From contig NZ_LBIA02000001.1 of the NCBI RefSeq assembly GCF_001006325.2, forward strand, positions 3,287,501 to 3,351,500: DNA of 64,000 bases, given 5' to 3'. The stretch is from Afipia massiliensis. Its GTDB lineage: Bacteria; Pseudomonadota; Alphaproteobacteria; Rhizobiales; Xanthobacteraceae. Under the pieces are notes generated by a model. The model was not told the DNA's origin. It saw only the letters and a list, made by a program, of their open reading frames with translations, and did not search any database. The translations under genes and the position numbers were made by a program. Of this stretch, positions 1 to 9,834 are shown in pieces. Numbering within the stretch: the first letter of the stretch is position 1; each line of letters opens with the position of its first letter.

Positions 1-717
1 TACCGGGCGAAATGGCCGAACCGCACCGATGTGATGCACAGCGCGATCTCCGGACTTCTGGTCCATGGCTTTTATCTCGGCGGGACGGCGGTTGCGATTT
101 TCCATTCCGTGCCGGCGGGATTGTCTGCGCTGATCCCGGGCCTGCAGCCGATCCTGACATCGACGCTGGCGAACCGCTGGCTCGGCGAGCGCGTGACGCC
201 GCTGCAATGGACGGGGCTGTTGATGGGCCTTGCAGGAACGCTGATCGTTCTGCACGGCCGTTCGCTGTCGGGAGACGCGGGCTGGGGCTGGCTCGCCACC
301 TGCGTCGCCCTGATCAGCATCACGCTCGGCACGCTCTATCAGAAGCGCTACTGCAGCCACATCGACTGGCGCTCTGGAAATTTCATTCAGTTTGTCGCGG
401 CGGGTTTGCTGTTTGCTCTCGGCGCCTGGCTGTTCGAGACGCGAGTGATCGTCTGGAATCGCGAGTTCGTATTCGGCCTCGCGTGGCTGGTCGTCGTGCT
501 GTCGATCGGGTCGATCGGACTGCTGTACTGGCTGATCCGCCATTCAGCCGCGACACAGGTCGCGAGCCTGTTCTACCTTGTGCCCGGCGTCACCGCGATC
601 ATGGCTTATGTGTTGTTCGACGAGCGGCTGGACATGCTCTCGATCGTGGGCATGGTGATCTGCGCGGCGGCCGTACTGCTCGTGAACAAGAGCACGACAC
701 CCGCACGCAAGGCTTAG
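1..717 (+). CDS. EamA/DMT-family transporter, 5' end missing
   Basis: The frame is open from base 1, so the gene begins outside the window; about 238 residues are visible. The product is very hydrophobic with about eight predicted membrane segments, for example around VLSIGSIGLLYWLI and the C-terminal MLSIVGMVICAAAVLLV. It has the PxLxALIPGLQPILT and YLVPGVTAIMAYVLFDE signatures of the two EamA repeats of drug/metabolite exporters. The usual length is about 300 residues, so roughly the first two helices are missing. It is an inner-membrane permease; the substrate cannot be read from sequence. The short tail after the last helix (NKSTTPARKA) is normal for the family. The family call is firm; specificity is unknown. 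Confidence 0.85.
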   Translation, partial: YRAKWPNRTDVMHSAISGLLVHGFYLGGTAVAIFHSVPAGLSALIPGLQPILTSTLANRWLGERVTPLQWTGLLMGLAGTLIVLHGRSLSGDAGWGWLATCVALISITLGTLYQKRYCSHIDWRSGNFIQFVAAGLLFALGAWLFETRVIVWNREFVFGLAWLVVVLSIGSIGLLYWLIRHSAATQVASLFYLVPGVTAIMAYVLFDERLDMLSIVGMVICAAAVLLVNKSTTPARKA

Positions 718-934
718 ACGTTCTCCTCCGTCTCCTTTTTCGGAATCGTGCCGGCACTCCCGGCCTTGCGTTCCCCGTCTTGGCGTACGCCGCCAGAGCG
801 CACGCGCGTTCGGCGTTGCGATCGGCGATCGGCCCCACTGCGCATGACCGCCCAGCGAACCGTTAATGGAAGGGTAAATGTATACTGTCAAAGTTGATCG
901 ATTTTGGATCGGAATGCGTTTCGGAGAGGACACG

Positions 935-2671
935 ATGACAATCGGCTCGGGGAAGAATTCCTTCAGTTTCCTGAAATTCAAGCTCGGAACCAAGGCCACG
1001 ATCTTTGCGGCGCTGCTGATTGCAGCAACCACCTCGATGGTGGTCGGAGCGGCCTACTGGTCGCTGAGCACGGAGTTCGAAGCCCGGGGCAAATCCAACA
1101 TCGAAACCAGTCTTCGGACTTTGGCACTGGCCTTCGCGGAAAGCTACGGCGACGCCAAGGTCACCATCAAGGACGGGATCGTCACCCGGGCCGAAATTCC
1201 GGCAATGCCCGAGTTCAAGGATCACAAGACGGTCGATCGTGCGACGGCCTATGTCGGGGGGAACGCAACCCTTTTCGTTTATGACGATGCGACCAAGCAG
1301 TTCATCCGCCGGACCACCAACGTCAAGAAGGAGAACGGCGACCGCGCCGTCGGCACGCAACTGGCGCCGGATCATCCGGGCCAGCCGGTCATCCGAAGCG
1401 GTCAGGCCTACAAGGGGCCTGCGATGCTGTTCGGCAAGAGCTTCATGACGGCATACCATCCCGTGTTCGATACCGCCGGGAAGATCGTCGGAATTCTCTA
1501 CGTCGGAATTGCGACGGAACCGCTCGACGCCATGCTGCAGCAGACCATGAAGATGATGATCATCGCAGCGGTGATTGGAGCCTTGCTGGTTCTCGCCCTG
1601 ACGATGCTGATCGTGCGCAGCGTCACGCGGCCGCTCCGATCCGTTACGGACACGCTGACGTCGCTCGCCGAAGGCAAACCGGACGTCACCATCAACCACG
1701 TCGATCGCTACGACGAAATCGGCTCCATTGCCCGGACCATCGGTGTGTTCAAGGCGAACTCGCTTGAACGCCGCCGGTTAGAGGCCGAGCGCAAGACCGC
1801 AGAGGCGGAGTCCGTGCAGCGCCGCAAGGTGGAACTGCAAAGCTTCGTGGATGAATTCCAGTCCAACGTCGGCGGAATCATCGACAAGGTGCTGCATTCG
1901 TCCGGCGAATTCGAAAACGCGGCACGAAACCTGACTGAAACCGCGCGCAGCACGGCGCATCTGTCGAAGGCGTCCGCCGACGCATCGACGCAGGCATCGG
2001 AGCACGTGCGCAACGCAGCCGCGGCATCCGAGGAACTGACCAGCTCAATCGCCGAGATCAGCCGCCGGGTTCAGGAGTCGAACGGGATTGCCGCCAATGC
2101 CGTGAAGCAGGCCGCCGCAACCGACGAGCGGATGGCTGAACTGTCGCGCGCGGGCGACCGCATCGGTGATGTCGTGAAACTCATTACATCGATTGCCGAA
2201 CAGACCAATCTTCTCGCGCTCAACGCCACCATTGAGGCGGCGCGGGCAGGCGAGGCGGGACGAGGTTTCGCGGTGGTCGCGCAGGAAGTCAAAACTCTGG
2301 CAGGGCAGACCGCGAAAGCCACCGACGAGATCAGCAGCCATATCGTCAACATGCAGTCCGCGACACAGGAGTCGGTGTCCGCGATCAAGGCTATCGGCCA
2401 GACCATCGAGCACATCAACAAGATCGCAACATCGATTGCGGCGGCGGTCGATCAGCAAGGGGCTGCGACGCAGGAAATCGCGAAAAGCGTTCAGGCCGCC
2501 GCGACCGTCACGACCGAGGTTGCCGCCAATGTCGGGGAAGTCGCCCATGGCGCGAACCGAACCGGCGAGACATCGGACGATATCCTGAAGTCGGCGCAGG
2601 CGCTGAGCGGAGAGAGCCTGCACCTCCAGGCGGAGGTCGGGCGCTTCCTCGATGGTGTCAGGGCGGCGTGA
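935..2671 (+). CDS. Methyl-accepting chemotaxis protein with periplasmic Cache domain
   Basis: Transmembrane chemoreceptor that senses a ligand in the periplasm and signals to CheA/CheW. From the chosen ATG (578 aa) there is a first membrane helix at about 16-38, a Cache-type sensor domain ([24 protein letters not shown]), a second helix at about 200-222 ([21 protein letters not shown]), a HAMP linker, and the signalling hairpin with the conserved tip [20 protein letters not shown] starting near residue 422. An in-frame ATG at 878 would add 19 residues, but the ATG at 935 has GGAGAGGA four bases upstream and is preferred. No CWxxF-type CheR tether is present at the C terminus (FLDGVRAA). A CtrA-like TTAA-N7-GTAA lies at 863-877. 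No other che genes are nearby, so this is an orphan receptor of unknown ligand. Confidence 0.93.
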   Translation: MTIGSGKNSFSFLKFKLGTKATIFAALLIAATTSMVVGAAYWSLSTEFEARGKSNIETSLRTLALAFAESYGDAKVTIKDGIVTRAEIPAMPEFKDHKTVDRATAYVGGNATLFVYDDATKQFIRRTTNVKKENGDRAVGTQLAPDHPGQPVIRSGQAYKGPAMLFGKSFMTAYHPVFDTAGKIVGILYVGIATEPLDAMLQQTMKMMIIAAVIGALLVLALTMLIVRSVTRPLRSVTDTLTSLAEGKPDVTINHVDRYDEIGSIARTIGVFKANSLERRRLEAERKTAEAESVQRRKVELQSFVDEFQSNVGGIIDKVLHSSGEFENAARNLTETARSTAHLSKASADASTQASEHVRNAAAASEELTSSIAEISRRVQESNGIAANAVKQAAATDERMAELSRAGDRIGDVVKLITSIAEQTNLLALNATIEAARAGEAGRGFAVVAQEVKTLAGQTAKATDEISSHIVNMQSATQESVSAIKAIGQTIEHINKIATSIAAAVDQQGAATQEIAKSVQAAATVTTEVAANVGEVAHGANRTGETSDDILKSAQALSGESLHLQAEVGRFLDGVRAA

Positions 2672-2762
2672 GGTTGTTCGCCTGAATTTGCGCCGCATGT
2701 GCAACCGGATCGGCAGTCGTACGTAGTTGTTGCTACAAGCCATTGCCGTCCGGGAGGATTAC

Positions 2763-3164
2763 TTGAAGCGGAACGCCGTTCTCTACCTCGCCACGTTGCT
2801 GGTGATGGTCCCCATCGATTTCCTGTTTCTGGGACTTGTCGCGAAAAGCTTTTTCACGTCGCAGGTCGGCGACATGCTGGGCACGGTCCGGCTTGCGCCG
2901 GCGATCCTGTTCTATCTGCTGTATGCCGTTGGTATTTTGATCTTCGTCAGCGCCGCGCCAGACGCGAACTGGCGGTCCACGCTGCTCTACGGCGCGCTGT
3001 TCGGATTTTTCTGTTACGCGACATTCGAGCTGACATCATTGGCGCTGCTGAAGCACTGGACCTGGCCGGTGGTGCTGGTGGACGTCGCGTGGGGATCGTT
3101 CGTGACGGCATTGTCGTCCACGCTCGGGTTGCTGATCGCGAACTGGCTGACGCCGCGCATGTGA
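2763..3164 (+). CDS. DUF2177-family small integral membrane protein
   Basis: A 133-residue protein with four predicted membrane helices, starting MKRNAVLYLATLLVM, that matches the DUF2177 pattern (PIDFLFLG, ATFELTSLALLKHW, VDVAWGSFVTALSS). I chose the TTG at 2763 because GGGAGGA sits immediately upstream; a longer TTG start at 2727 has no ribosome binding site. The biochemical function of the family is not established. It follows the chemoreceptor on the same strand with a 91-base gap and is closed by a strong hairpin at 3195. Confidence 0.82.
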   Translation: MKRNAVLYLATLLVMVPIDFLFLGLVAKSFFTSQVGDMLGTVRLAPAILFYLLYAVGILIFVSAAPDANWRSTLLYGALFGFFCYATFELTSLALLKHWTWPVVLVDVAWGSFVTALSSTLGLLIANWLTPRM

Positions 3165-3194
3165 TGGCATGGCCGCAACACACGAAACTCAATA

Positions 3195-3221
3195 AATAAG
3201 GGACGCGATGCGTCCCTTATT
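3195..3221. terminator. Bidirectional terminator between convergent genes
   Basis: A perfect 12-bp stem (AATAAGGGACGC / GCGTCCCTTATT) with a 3-base loop lies between the stop of the DUF2177 gene and the stop of the reverse-strand peroxiredoxin. The A/T-rich stem ends provide short T-runs in both directions, so it can serve both genes. Confidence 0.8.
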
Positions 3222-3240
3222 CTTTGCATGGTCGCCGCGA

Positions 3241-3900
3241 TTACTTTGGCTGCGGAACGATCCGGATATAGGGCTTCGGCGATTTCCAGCCGCCCGGGTA
3301 GATCGTCTTGGCCTCGTCGTCGGTAACCGAACCGGCGATGATGACGTCTTCGCCCTGTTTCCAGTCGGCCGGGGTGGCGACGCGGTGCTTGGCAGTCAGT
3401 TGCAACGAGTCGATCACGCGAAGGATCTCGTCGAAGTTGCGCCCGGTGGTCATCGGATAGACCAGCACCAGCTTCACCTTCTTGTCCGGGCCTATAACGA
3501 ACACGGTGCGCACCGTGGCATTGTCGGCAGCGGTGCGGCTGGTGGCGTCACCCGACGTGCTCGCCGGCAGCATGTTGTAGAGCTTTGCAACCGCGAGATC
3601 GGTGTCGCCGATCATCGGATAGTTCGGCGCAAATCCCTGCGTCTCCTTGATGTCGGCACCCCACCTGGTGTGGTTGTCGACCGGATCGACGCTCAGGCCG
3701 ATCAGTTTGACGCCGCGTTTGTCGAATTCCGGCTTCAGCCGCGCCAGCGTCCCGAGTTCGGTGGTGCAAACGGGGGTGAAGTCCTTGGGGTGCGAAAACA
3801 GCAGGGCCCAGCTGTCGCCGATCCAGTCGTGAAATTTGATGCGTCCCTCGGTGGTGTCAGCCGCGAAATCGGGCGCCTCCGCGCCAATCTGAATTGTCAT
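3241..3900 (-). CDS. 1-Cys peroxiredoxin (Prx6-type)
   Basis: Thiol peroxidase that reduces hydrogen peroxide and organic peroxides in the cytosol. From MTIQIGAEAPDF (219 aa) the peroxidatic cysteine is Cys45 in the motif DFTPVCTTELG, followed by the Prx6-specific sequences VDPVDNHTRW and YPMTTGRNFDEILRVIDSLQ and a C-terminal KPYIRIVPQPK. No resolving cysteine is evident, which fits the 1-Cys class. The frame continues 37 codons further upstream, but that extension does not look like protein and the family start is at MTIQ. It is a single gene, convergent with the DUF2177 gene and separated from it by a terminator. Confidence 0.93.
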   Translation of the reverse strand: MTIQIGAEAPDFAADTTEGRIKFHDWIGDSWALLFSHPKDFTPVCTTELGTLARLKPEFDKRGVKLIGLSVDPVDNHTRWGADIKETQGFAPNYPMIGDTDLAVAKLYNMLPASTSGDATSRTAADNATVRTVFVIGPDKKVKLVLVYPMTTGRNFDEILRVIDSLQLTAKHRVATPADWKQGEDVIIAGSVTDDEAKTIYPGGWKSPKPYIRIVPQPK

Positions 3901-4282
3901 GTTTTTGGCCTCACGTACTTGGAGTTGCGAGGAAAATCTCGCGCTCGAGATATAGCGACGAAGATCCCAAAACGAAACGGTGTGGCGAAAAGGGCAATAT
4001 CCTTCTCGCACGCCGCCGTGCTTCAGAAAATCTCTGCTGTCCCGCGGCAGATTAATGGACGTTCATAATCGTCCGCTGCGCACTCACTTTTCTGCGATGT
4101 CGCGAATTTGACTTTGATGCGCCGCAACGCCGCCGGTTCCGGTGGTCATTGCTGAACCTGTCGGACGGTCACTGCGACCAATCCGCAACCATACGAGAAA
4201 GAAGCGTGCTCCGAATCGCTTTATTAACGCTTCGTTTACACCCGCATGAAAAAGCTGCGGGATACAAAAAGAGAAAAGTAAC

Positions 4283-4879
4283 ATGACGTCCGCCTCGATC
4301 ATCTCGAACGCACCGCTTTCCGAACTGATCCGGAAAATCGAAACCGGCTCCATTGCCGACCGCGACGTGTCCGCTACCGCGCTCGCTTTCGTGCGCGACG
4401 GCGTGATCACGGGCGAGGGGCCGACAACCGCCGGACGGGTACATTTCTCCAGGGCGCTGGACGCGGATGACGCAGCTTGGTGCGCGCGGATTCTCACCGC
4501 TGCGGCGAACACCAACGAGCCTGTCAGCCGCGCCGAAGCTGAAACACTTTTCGAGATCAACAAGGCCGCGACCGAGCGCAGCGACGATGGCCGTTTCGAC
4601 GATCTTTTCGCCAAGGCGATCGTGCATCACGCAGCTGCAGCCTCCGGCCTGCCGGTTCCGCCGCGCTCCGTTGCGCTGTCACCCGATACCTCGATCGAGA
4701 GCTGGGCGCCCACCACGGCCGTCGGTGTGAACACCGAAGTGCTGGAGTGGATCGCGAGCCAGATGCGTGGCACGCGCCGTAACAACCGCGCGCTGATGCG
4801 GCTGGTCGCGACCCTGATCGGCGCGGCGACCCTTCCGCTGGCCCATACGCTGCCGAACTTCCTCGACCTTGGAATGTAA
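4283..4879 (+). CDS. Conserved protein of unknown function
   Basis: A 198-residue soluble protein that I do not recognise. It is mostly helical and Ala-rich, with a small hydrophobic stretch near the C terminus (MRLVATLIGAATLPLAHTLPNFL) that is preceded by basic residues (RGTRRNNRALMR) and could associate with the membrane. Two His-Ala-rich segments (AKAIVHHAAAASGLPVP) are the only striking local feature. The start ATG has only a weak purine-rich leader (GAGAAAAG). A CtrA-like TTAA-N7-TTTA is 45 bases upstream (4224-4238). GC-rich third positions throughout support a real gene. The function cannot be assigned. Confidence 0.72.
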   Translation: MTSASIISNAPLSELIRKIETGSIADRDVSATALAFVRDGVITGEGPTTAGRVHFSRALDADDAAWCARILTAAANTNEPVSRAEAETLFEINKAATERSDDGRFDDLFAKAIVHHAAAASGLPVPPRSVALSPDTSIESWAPTTAVGVNTEVLEWIASQMRGTRRNNRALMRLVATLIGAATLPLAHTLPNFLDLGM

Positions 4880-4910
4880 CGCACGCGCTCTCGCGTAAAA
4901 GCAGCAGGCG

Positions 4911-6755
4911 CTACCTTGCGCCTGCTGTCTTGACTGCCTCCGGAAGGCCGACCGTCCGCCCCGGAAATCCCGCCGCATCGAAATAGCGCTGATCCAGCAC
5001 GCGCTGGAATTGCAGCACCGTGCGCAAGCCGTTGGCGGCGCGCGGGCCTGCGATTGTCCCGGTAAAGCCCTTGGGTGTCACGCCGTTGGGCATGGCCTCC
5101 GTCAGCACCCGGCCGACCAGCGAGCCTTTCGGCTTGCGGTCGAGGCCGAGAAGCTTCGCGGCGGTGACCCCAACATCGGCGTTGCTGACGGGAAGGGTAT
5201 TGATATAGCCGGCTTTGAAATCCGGGCCGATCGCCGCCATGAAGTTCATGGTGTCGCCGCGACTGAAACTTCCGTGCATGCCCTGGCCCTGCCGCAGCAC
5301 CGTATCGGCGACCGAAACCGTACACAGTGTCGGCTCATCACAGCCGGAGGTGTAGGAACGGAAACTGACGACAATCGACGGATGCGGCGTCACGGCTTTG
5401 CCACGCAGGTTGAACACCGACAGCGGCAGCGTTCCGGGAAATCGCCCCAGATCGTTTTCAACGAAAATGCCGCTGACGTAATCCTGTGCGAGAAGCGCCT
5501 TGACGATGCGCCCGGTGAGCTTGCGATCATTCTTGGGCAGATAGATCAAATCCGAGCCGCCGTTGGTCGCGACCACAACGTCGGGCTTTTCAGGATTTGC
5601 GCCAAGCAGACCACTGCCAAACCTCGGATGTGCGTTGTCGGGAACACGCGCGTTCTTGTTGTTCGGATCGAACAGCGGAAGCTTGAGCGCCTTTGCAAGA
5701 TCGATGGCCAGAAATCCCAAGGGCAGAAAACCCTTCGGGGTGTCGTCATAGGTGATCTTCGTTGATGGGCTGGTCTTGCTTTCCTTCGAGATGGTGGAGA
5801 AGCCGTGATCGGAGGCGACGATGATATTCGTTGTGCCCGACAGGCCGAGATCGTCGAGCGCCTTGCGGATCTGCGCGAGGTTGTTGTCGGCGTTCCTGAT
5901 CCCTGCAAGCGAAGTGGGACCGTTGATGCCGGGCGTGATCGTGTTCAGGCTGTCGCCGTGGTTGTGTTGCGCGCCGTCCGGATCGCGTGACCAGAACACC
6001 AGCACGAACGGCTGGTTGCGCGCCTTGAACATCGGCAGAATGATTTTCGTGGCGACATCGGCGAAATAGGCTTGCTGCGCGACGTTGGCGACAAGCGTAC
6101 CCGGCGTCTTGAAATCTCCGGCCCTTCGGCTTTCACCGCGCGACGGCGTCACCAGCGGCAGGTCGGCTTTCGTCAGCGCATCCTTCATCTCCTGCGAGAG
6201 CGGAACGCCGTTCTTCTCGCCGGTGGTGTCGTCGATCACAATCGAATGCAGCCCCGGCCGGTCGGCGCGGTCGGTGTGATCGAAGATCAGGGTGGGGCCG
6301 ACCTTGCCCAGCGCTGCGGTGCTGTATCCCTTCTCGCGGGCGAGCTTGAGAATCGTCTCTTCGTTGAGAAAGTCACCGCCGAAATGCTCGTCGAGTTCGC
6401 CCAACACCGCATTGTTCTGGAGGAACGGCACGACCGTTCCGTTGGCGTGCGCCACCGGATAGCCGGTATAGATCGTGTTGCTGAAATCTCCGGTGTCGCC
6501 GAGATAGTGGCCGGTGGCCATCGCCGACGCATTGGCGGTGGTAAAGGTCGGAAAAAGCGAGTGCGGATTGGCGAAATTGACGCCTTTGTCGCGCAATGCA
6601 GCCATGGCCGGCGCGGTTTCCGGTTTCACCATCAGCGCGCGCATGCCATCAGGCACGAAGAGAATGAGGTTGCGAGGGCGGTCATTTTGGGCGAAAGCCG
6701 CGGTGTTCGACAGGGCGAGGGCGCAAATTGCGGGCAATAGGATTGTGCAGCGCAT
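4911..6755 (-). CDS. Secreted alkaline-phosphatase-superfamily phosphodiesterase
   Basis: 614 residues from MRCTILLPAICALALSNTAAFA, a clear Sec signal peptide cleaved near AFAQ. The mature protein shows the type I phosphodiesterase/nucleotide pyrophosphatase fold: a metal-binding Asp in NLILFVPDGMRA, a nucleophile Thr region in FPTFTTANASAMATGH, and a second metal site in VASDHGFSTISK. It should hydrolyse phosphomonoesters or diesters in the periplasm; the substrate is not evident. The frame could start 37 codons earlier, but that would bury the signal peptide. It is read toward the 4283 gene and is divergent from the carboxylase gene. Confidence 0.85.
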   Translation of the reverse strand: MRCTILLPAICALALSNTAAFAQNDRPRNLILFVPDGMRALMVKPETAPAMAALRDKGVNFANPHSLFPTFTTANASAMATGHYLGDTGDFSNTIYTGYPVAHANGTVVPFLQNNAVLGELDEHFGGDFLNEETILKLAREKGYSTAALGKVGPTLIFDHTDRADRPGLHSIVIDDTTGEKNGVPLSQEMKDALTKADLPLVTPSRGESRRAGDFKTPGTLVANVAQQAYFADVATKIILPMFKARNQPFVLVFWSRDPDGAQHNHGDSLNTITPGINGPTSLAGIRNADNNLAQIRKALDDLGLSGTTNIIVASDHGFSTISKESKTSPSTKITYDDTPKGFLPLGFLAIDLAKALKLPLFDPNNKNARVPDNAHPRFGSGLLGANPEKPDVVVATNGGSDLIYLPKNDRKLTGRIVKALLAQDYVSGIFVENDLGRFPGTLPLSVFNLRGKAVTPHPSIVVSFRSYTSGCDEPTLCTVSVADTVLRQGQGMHGSFSRGDTMNFMAAIGPDFKAGYINTLPVSNADVGVTAAKLLGLDRKPKGSLVGRVLTEAMPNGVTPKGFTGTIAGPRAANGLRTVLQFQRVLDQRYFDAAGFPGRTVGLPEAVKTAGAR

Positions 6756-6926
6756 TGAGTTTCCCGTATCCGGCTGGTTCTTTCGGGGCGAGCCGACAAG
6801 CCGAAGGCCAGTAGAGATGTAGTTTCCCTGTACAACGGAATTGTTACAATCCCCGGCCCATGCCAAATAGGTGCCCTGGCCCCGGGGTCGGTCCTGCCCT
6901 CAAGACAAGAAGATCAAGTCGCTCCC

Positions 6927-8942
6927 ATGTTCAAAAAGATACTGATCGCCAATCGCGGCGAAATCGCTTGCCGGGTCATCAAGACCGCGCGCCGGATGGG
7001 CATCAAGACTGTCGCTGTCTATTCGGACGCCGACCGTGACGCGCTCCATGTCGAGATGGCGGACGAAGCCGTCTTCATCGGACCGCCGCAGGCCGCCGAG
7101 AGCTATCTCGTCATGGAGAAGATCATCGAGGCCTGCCGCCAGACCGGTGCGGAGGCGGTGCATCCGGGTTACGGGTTCCTGTCCGAGCGCGAGGCGTTCC
7201 CGCGCGCGCTCGAAGCGGCGGGCATCGTGTTCATCGGTCCCAACCCCGGCGCGATCGCCGCGATGGGCGACAAGATCGAGTCGAAGAAGGCGGCGGCCAA
7301 GGCCAAGGTTTCGACCGTGCCGGGCCATCTCGGCGTGATCGATGACGAGGTGCATGCCGTCAAGATCGCCGACGAGATCGGTTATCCCGTCATGATCAAG
7401 GCGTCGGCCGGCGGCGGCGGCAAGGGCATGCGGATCGCGCATTCGAAATCCGAAGTCGCGGAAGGCTTCAACCTCGCCAAGGCCGAAGCGAAAGCGTCGT
7501 TCGGCGACGACCGCGTCTTCATCGAGAAGTTCATCGTCGATCCGCGCCACATCGAAATCCAGCTCCTCGGCGACAAGCACGGCAACGTGATTTATCTCGG
7601 CGAGCGTGAGTGCTCGATCCAGCGCCGCAACCAGAAGGTGATCGAGGAAGCCCCGTCGCCGCTGCTCGATGAGGCCACCCGCCGCAAGATGGGCGAGCAG
7701 GCCGTCGCGCTGGCCAAGGCCGTGAATTACGATTCCGCAGGCACGGTCGAATTCGTCGCGGGTCAGGACAAGAGCTTCTACTTCCTCGAAATGAATACGC
7801 GGCTCCAGGTCGAGCATCCGGTGACCGAACTCATCACCGGCATCGACCTTGTCGAGCAGATGATCCGCGTTGCCGCCGGCGAGAAGCTCGCGCTGGCGCA
7901 GAAGGACGTCACGCTGACCGGATGGGCTGTCGAGTCCCGTGTTTACGCGGAAGATCCGTTCCGGAATTTCCTGCCGTCGATCGGGCGTCTCGTGAAGTAT
8001 CGTCCGCCTGCGGAGAGCAAGGTGGGCGACATCACTGTGCGCAACGACACCGGCGTGCAGGAAGGCGGCGAGATTTCGATCTACTACGATCCGATGATCG
8101 CCAAACTGGTGACCCATGCGTCATCGCGCGCCGCCGCCATCGAAGCGCAATCCCAGGCGCTGGATGCGTTCTATATCGACGGCATTCGTCACAATATTCC
8201 GTTCCTGTCCGCGCTGATGAACCATCCGCGCTGGCGCGAGGGCAATCTGTCGACCGGCTTCATCGCCGAGGAATTCCCCAAGGGCTTCGGCCCGCGCACG
8301 CCGGAAGGCGAGACCGCGCATCGTATCGCCGCAGTCGGTGCGGCGGTCGATCACATCCTGGGCGAGCGCAAGCGGCAGATTTCCGGCCAGTTGAACGGCC
8401 GCGCCGTGTCGCGTGAGCGCCGCCGTTCGGTCTGGCTCGACCGCAACGAGGTTCCGCTTGATGTCGCGCGCGACGGCGAGGGGATCGTCATTCGTCTGGT
8501 CGGTGCCGATGGAAATCTCGGTCAGCCCGTGACGCTGCTCTCGAACTGGAAGCCCGGCGATCCGGTCTGGCAGGGCACCATCGCCGGTCATCCTGTCGCC
8601 GCGCAGGTGAGGCCGATGCCGAACGGCTTCCGGCTCGCCTACCAGGGCTATGAACTTCCGGTGCAGGTGTTCACGGAAACCGAAGCCACCGCCGCGCGCC
8701 TGATGCCTGTGACGTCAGCCGCCGACACCGGCAAGAAGGTGCTGTGCCCGATGCCGGGCCTCGTAATCTCGATCGCGGTGACCGAAGGTCAGGACGTCAA
8801 GGCGGGCGAGACCCTCGCGGTGATCGAGGCGATGAAGATGCAGAACGTGCTGCGCGCCGAACGCGACGGCATCGTGAAGAAAATCGCCGCCACGCCGGGC
8901 GCGACACTGGCTGTCGATGCGCTGATCCTCGAATTTGCGTGA
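6927..8942 (+). CDS. pccA: Acetyl/propionyl-CoA carboxylase alpha subunit (biotin carboxylase + biotin carrier)
   Basis: ATP-dependent carboxylation of biotin, providing CO2 for an acyl-CoA carboxylase. The 671 residues contain the biotin carboxylase N-domain (ILIANRGEIACRVI), the ATP-grasp glycine loop KASAGGGGKGMR (158-169), the active-site strand EMNTRLQVEHPVTE, a BT-type linker region and a C-terminal biotinyl domain with EAMKMQ, where Lys637 is the biotin-bearing lysine. This length and domain order is that of propionyl-CoA or methylcrotonyl-CoA carboxylase alpha chains, not the 450-residue AccC. The beta (carboxyltransferase) gene is not in the window. The stop overlaps the start region of the next gene, so the two are translationally coupled. 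The acyl-CoA specificity is an inference. Confidence 0.92.
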   Translation: MFKKILIANRGEIACRVIKTARRMGIKTVAVYSDADRDALHVEMADEAVFIGPPQAAESYLVMEKIIEACRQTGAEAVHPGYGFLSEREAFPRALEAAGIVFIGPNPGAIAAMGDKIESKKAAAKAKVSTVPGHLGVIDDEVHAVKIADEIGYPVMIKASAGGGGKGMRIAHSKSEVAEGFNLAKAEAKASFGDDRVFIEKFIVDPRHIEIQLLGDKHGNVIYLGERECSIQRRNQKVIEEAPSPLLDEATRRKMGEQAVALAKAVNYDSAGTVEFVAGQDKSFYFLEMNTRLQVEHPVTELITGIDLVEQMIRVAAGEKLALAQKDVTLTGWAVESRVYAEDPFRNFLPSIGRLVKYRPPAESKVGDITVRNDTGVQEGGEISIYYDPMIAKLVTHASSRAAAIEAQSQALDAFYIDGIRHNIPFLSALMNHPRWREGNLSTGFIAEEFPKGFGPRTPEGETAHRIAAVGAAVDHILGERKRQISGQLNGRAVSRERRRSVWLDRNEVPLDVARDGEGIVIRLVGADGNLGQPVTLLSNWKPGDPVWQGTIAGHPVAAQVRPMPNGFRLAYQGYELPVQVFTETEATAARLMPVTSAADTGKKVLCPMPGLVISIAVTEGQDVKAGETLAVIEAMKMQNVLRAERDGIVKKIAATPGATLAVDALILEFA

Positions 8943-8949
8943 GGGCGTG

Positions 8950-9816
8950 ATGGTCCCGCAGGAAAAGCGCGAAGCCTTTCGGGCCATCCTGTCGGGCAAG
9001 GACGTTATCAAGCCGGGTTCGGTTTACGATCCGATCTCGGCGCGCATCGCCGAAGATCTCGGGTTCGAGCTTGGGCTGCTTGGCGGCTCTGCCGCGTCGC
9101 TGACGATCCTCGGCGATCCGGACCTGCTGCTGATCACGCTGTCCGAACTCGCCGAGCAGGTGCGGCGTATCTGCCGCGCCGGAAACATCCCGCTGCTGGT
9201 CGATGCCGATCATGGCTACGGCAACGCGCTCAATGTCCGTCGCACGGTGCAGGAGCTTGAGGCCGCGGGCGCTGCCGGTTTGACCATCGAGGATACGCTG
9301 CTGCCGCAGACTTACGGACAGGCCAAGCCGCAGGTGATTTCCATCGACGAGGGCGTCGGCAAGATGAAGGCGGCGCTCGACGGCCGCTCGGACCTGTCGC
9401 TCGTGATCGTTGGTCGCACCGGTGCCGCGTCGATCACCAGCATCGATGACGCGGTGGCGCGTGCCAAAGCCTACGAAGCGGCAGGCGTCGATGCGCTGTT
9501 CTTCACCGGCTTGAAAACCCGCGCCGAACTTCAGGCGATCGCCGCCGCGACGAAACTGCCGATCATCATGGGCAGCGCCGACGGCGAACTGGCCGATACG
9601 GCCTTTCTCGCCAGTCAGCGCGTCCGCGTCGCCAATCAGGGGCATACACCGATCGCTGTTGCGACGCAGGCAGTCTACGATACGCTGAAGGCGCTGCGCG
9701 AGGGCACGTCGCCGAAGGACCTCAAGGGGCTGCCGTCGTCGGACCTGACCAATCGCGTGATGCGCGATGCCGAGGTGAAGATACGTAACGAGAATTTCCT
9801 CGGACTTAAGAAGTAG
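8950..9816 (+). CDS. Isocitrate lyase/PEP mutase superfamily, oxaloacetate decarboxylase-like
   Basis: 288 residues of the PEP-mutase/isocitrate-lyase TIM-barrel superfamily, with the metal-binding LLVDADHGYGNALNV and the GLTIEDTLLPQTYG strand. The sequence resembles the branch typified by the Pseudomonas PA4872 oxaloacetate decarboxylase, which makes pyruvate and CO2 from oxaloacetate; it lacks the KKCGH motif of true isocitrate lyases. The ATG at 8950 has GAGGG four bases upstream; a TTG at 8935 inside the end of the carboxylase gene is also in frame. It follows pccA directly and precedes the acylphosphatase. Assignment to decarboxylase rather than a C-C lyase such as methylisocitrate lyase is by resemblance only. 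Confidence 0.82.
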   Translation: MVPQEKREAFRAILSGKDVIKPGSVYDPISARIAEDLGFELGLLGGSAASLTILGDPDLLLITLSELAEQVRRICRAGNIPLLVDADHGYGNALNVRRTVQELEAAGAAGLTIEDTLLPQTYGQAKPQVISIDEGVGKMKAALDGRSDLSLVIVGRTGAASITSIDDAVARAKAYEAAGVDALFFTGLKTRAELQAIAAATKLPIIMGSADGELADTAFLASQRVRVANQGHTPIAVATQAVYDTLKALREGTSPKDLKGLPSSDLTNRVMRDAEVKIRNENFLGLKK

Positions 9817-9834
9817 AAGCACGAGGTCGGTTTG

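Noticed and set aside
6900-8117. 405-codon open frame antisense to pccA
   Set aside because: Same kind of shadow; the sense gene has complete carboxylase motifs.
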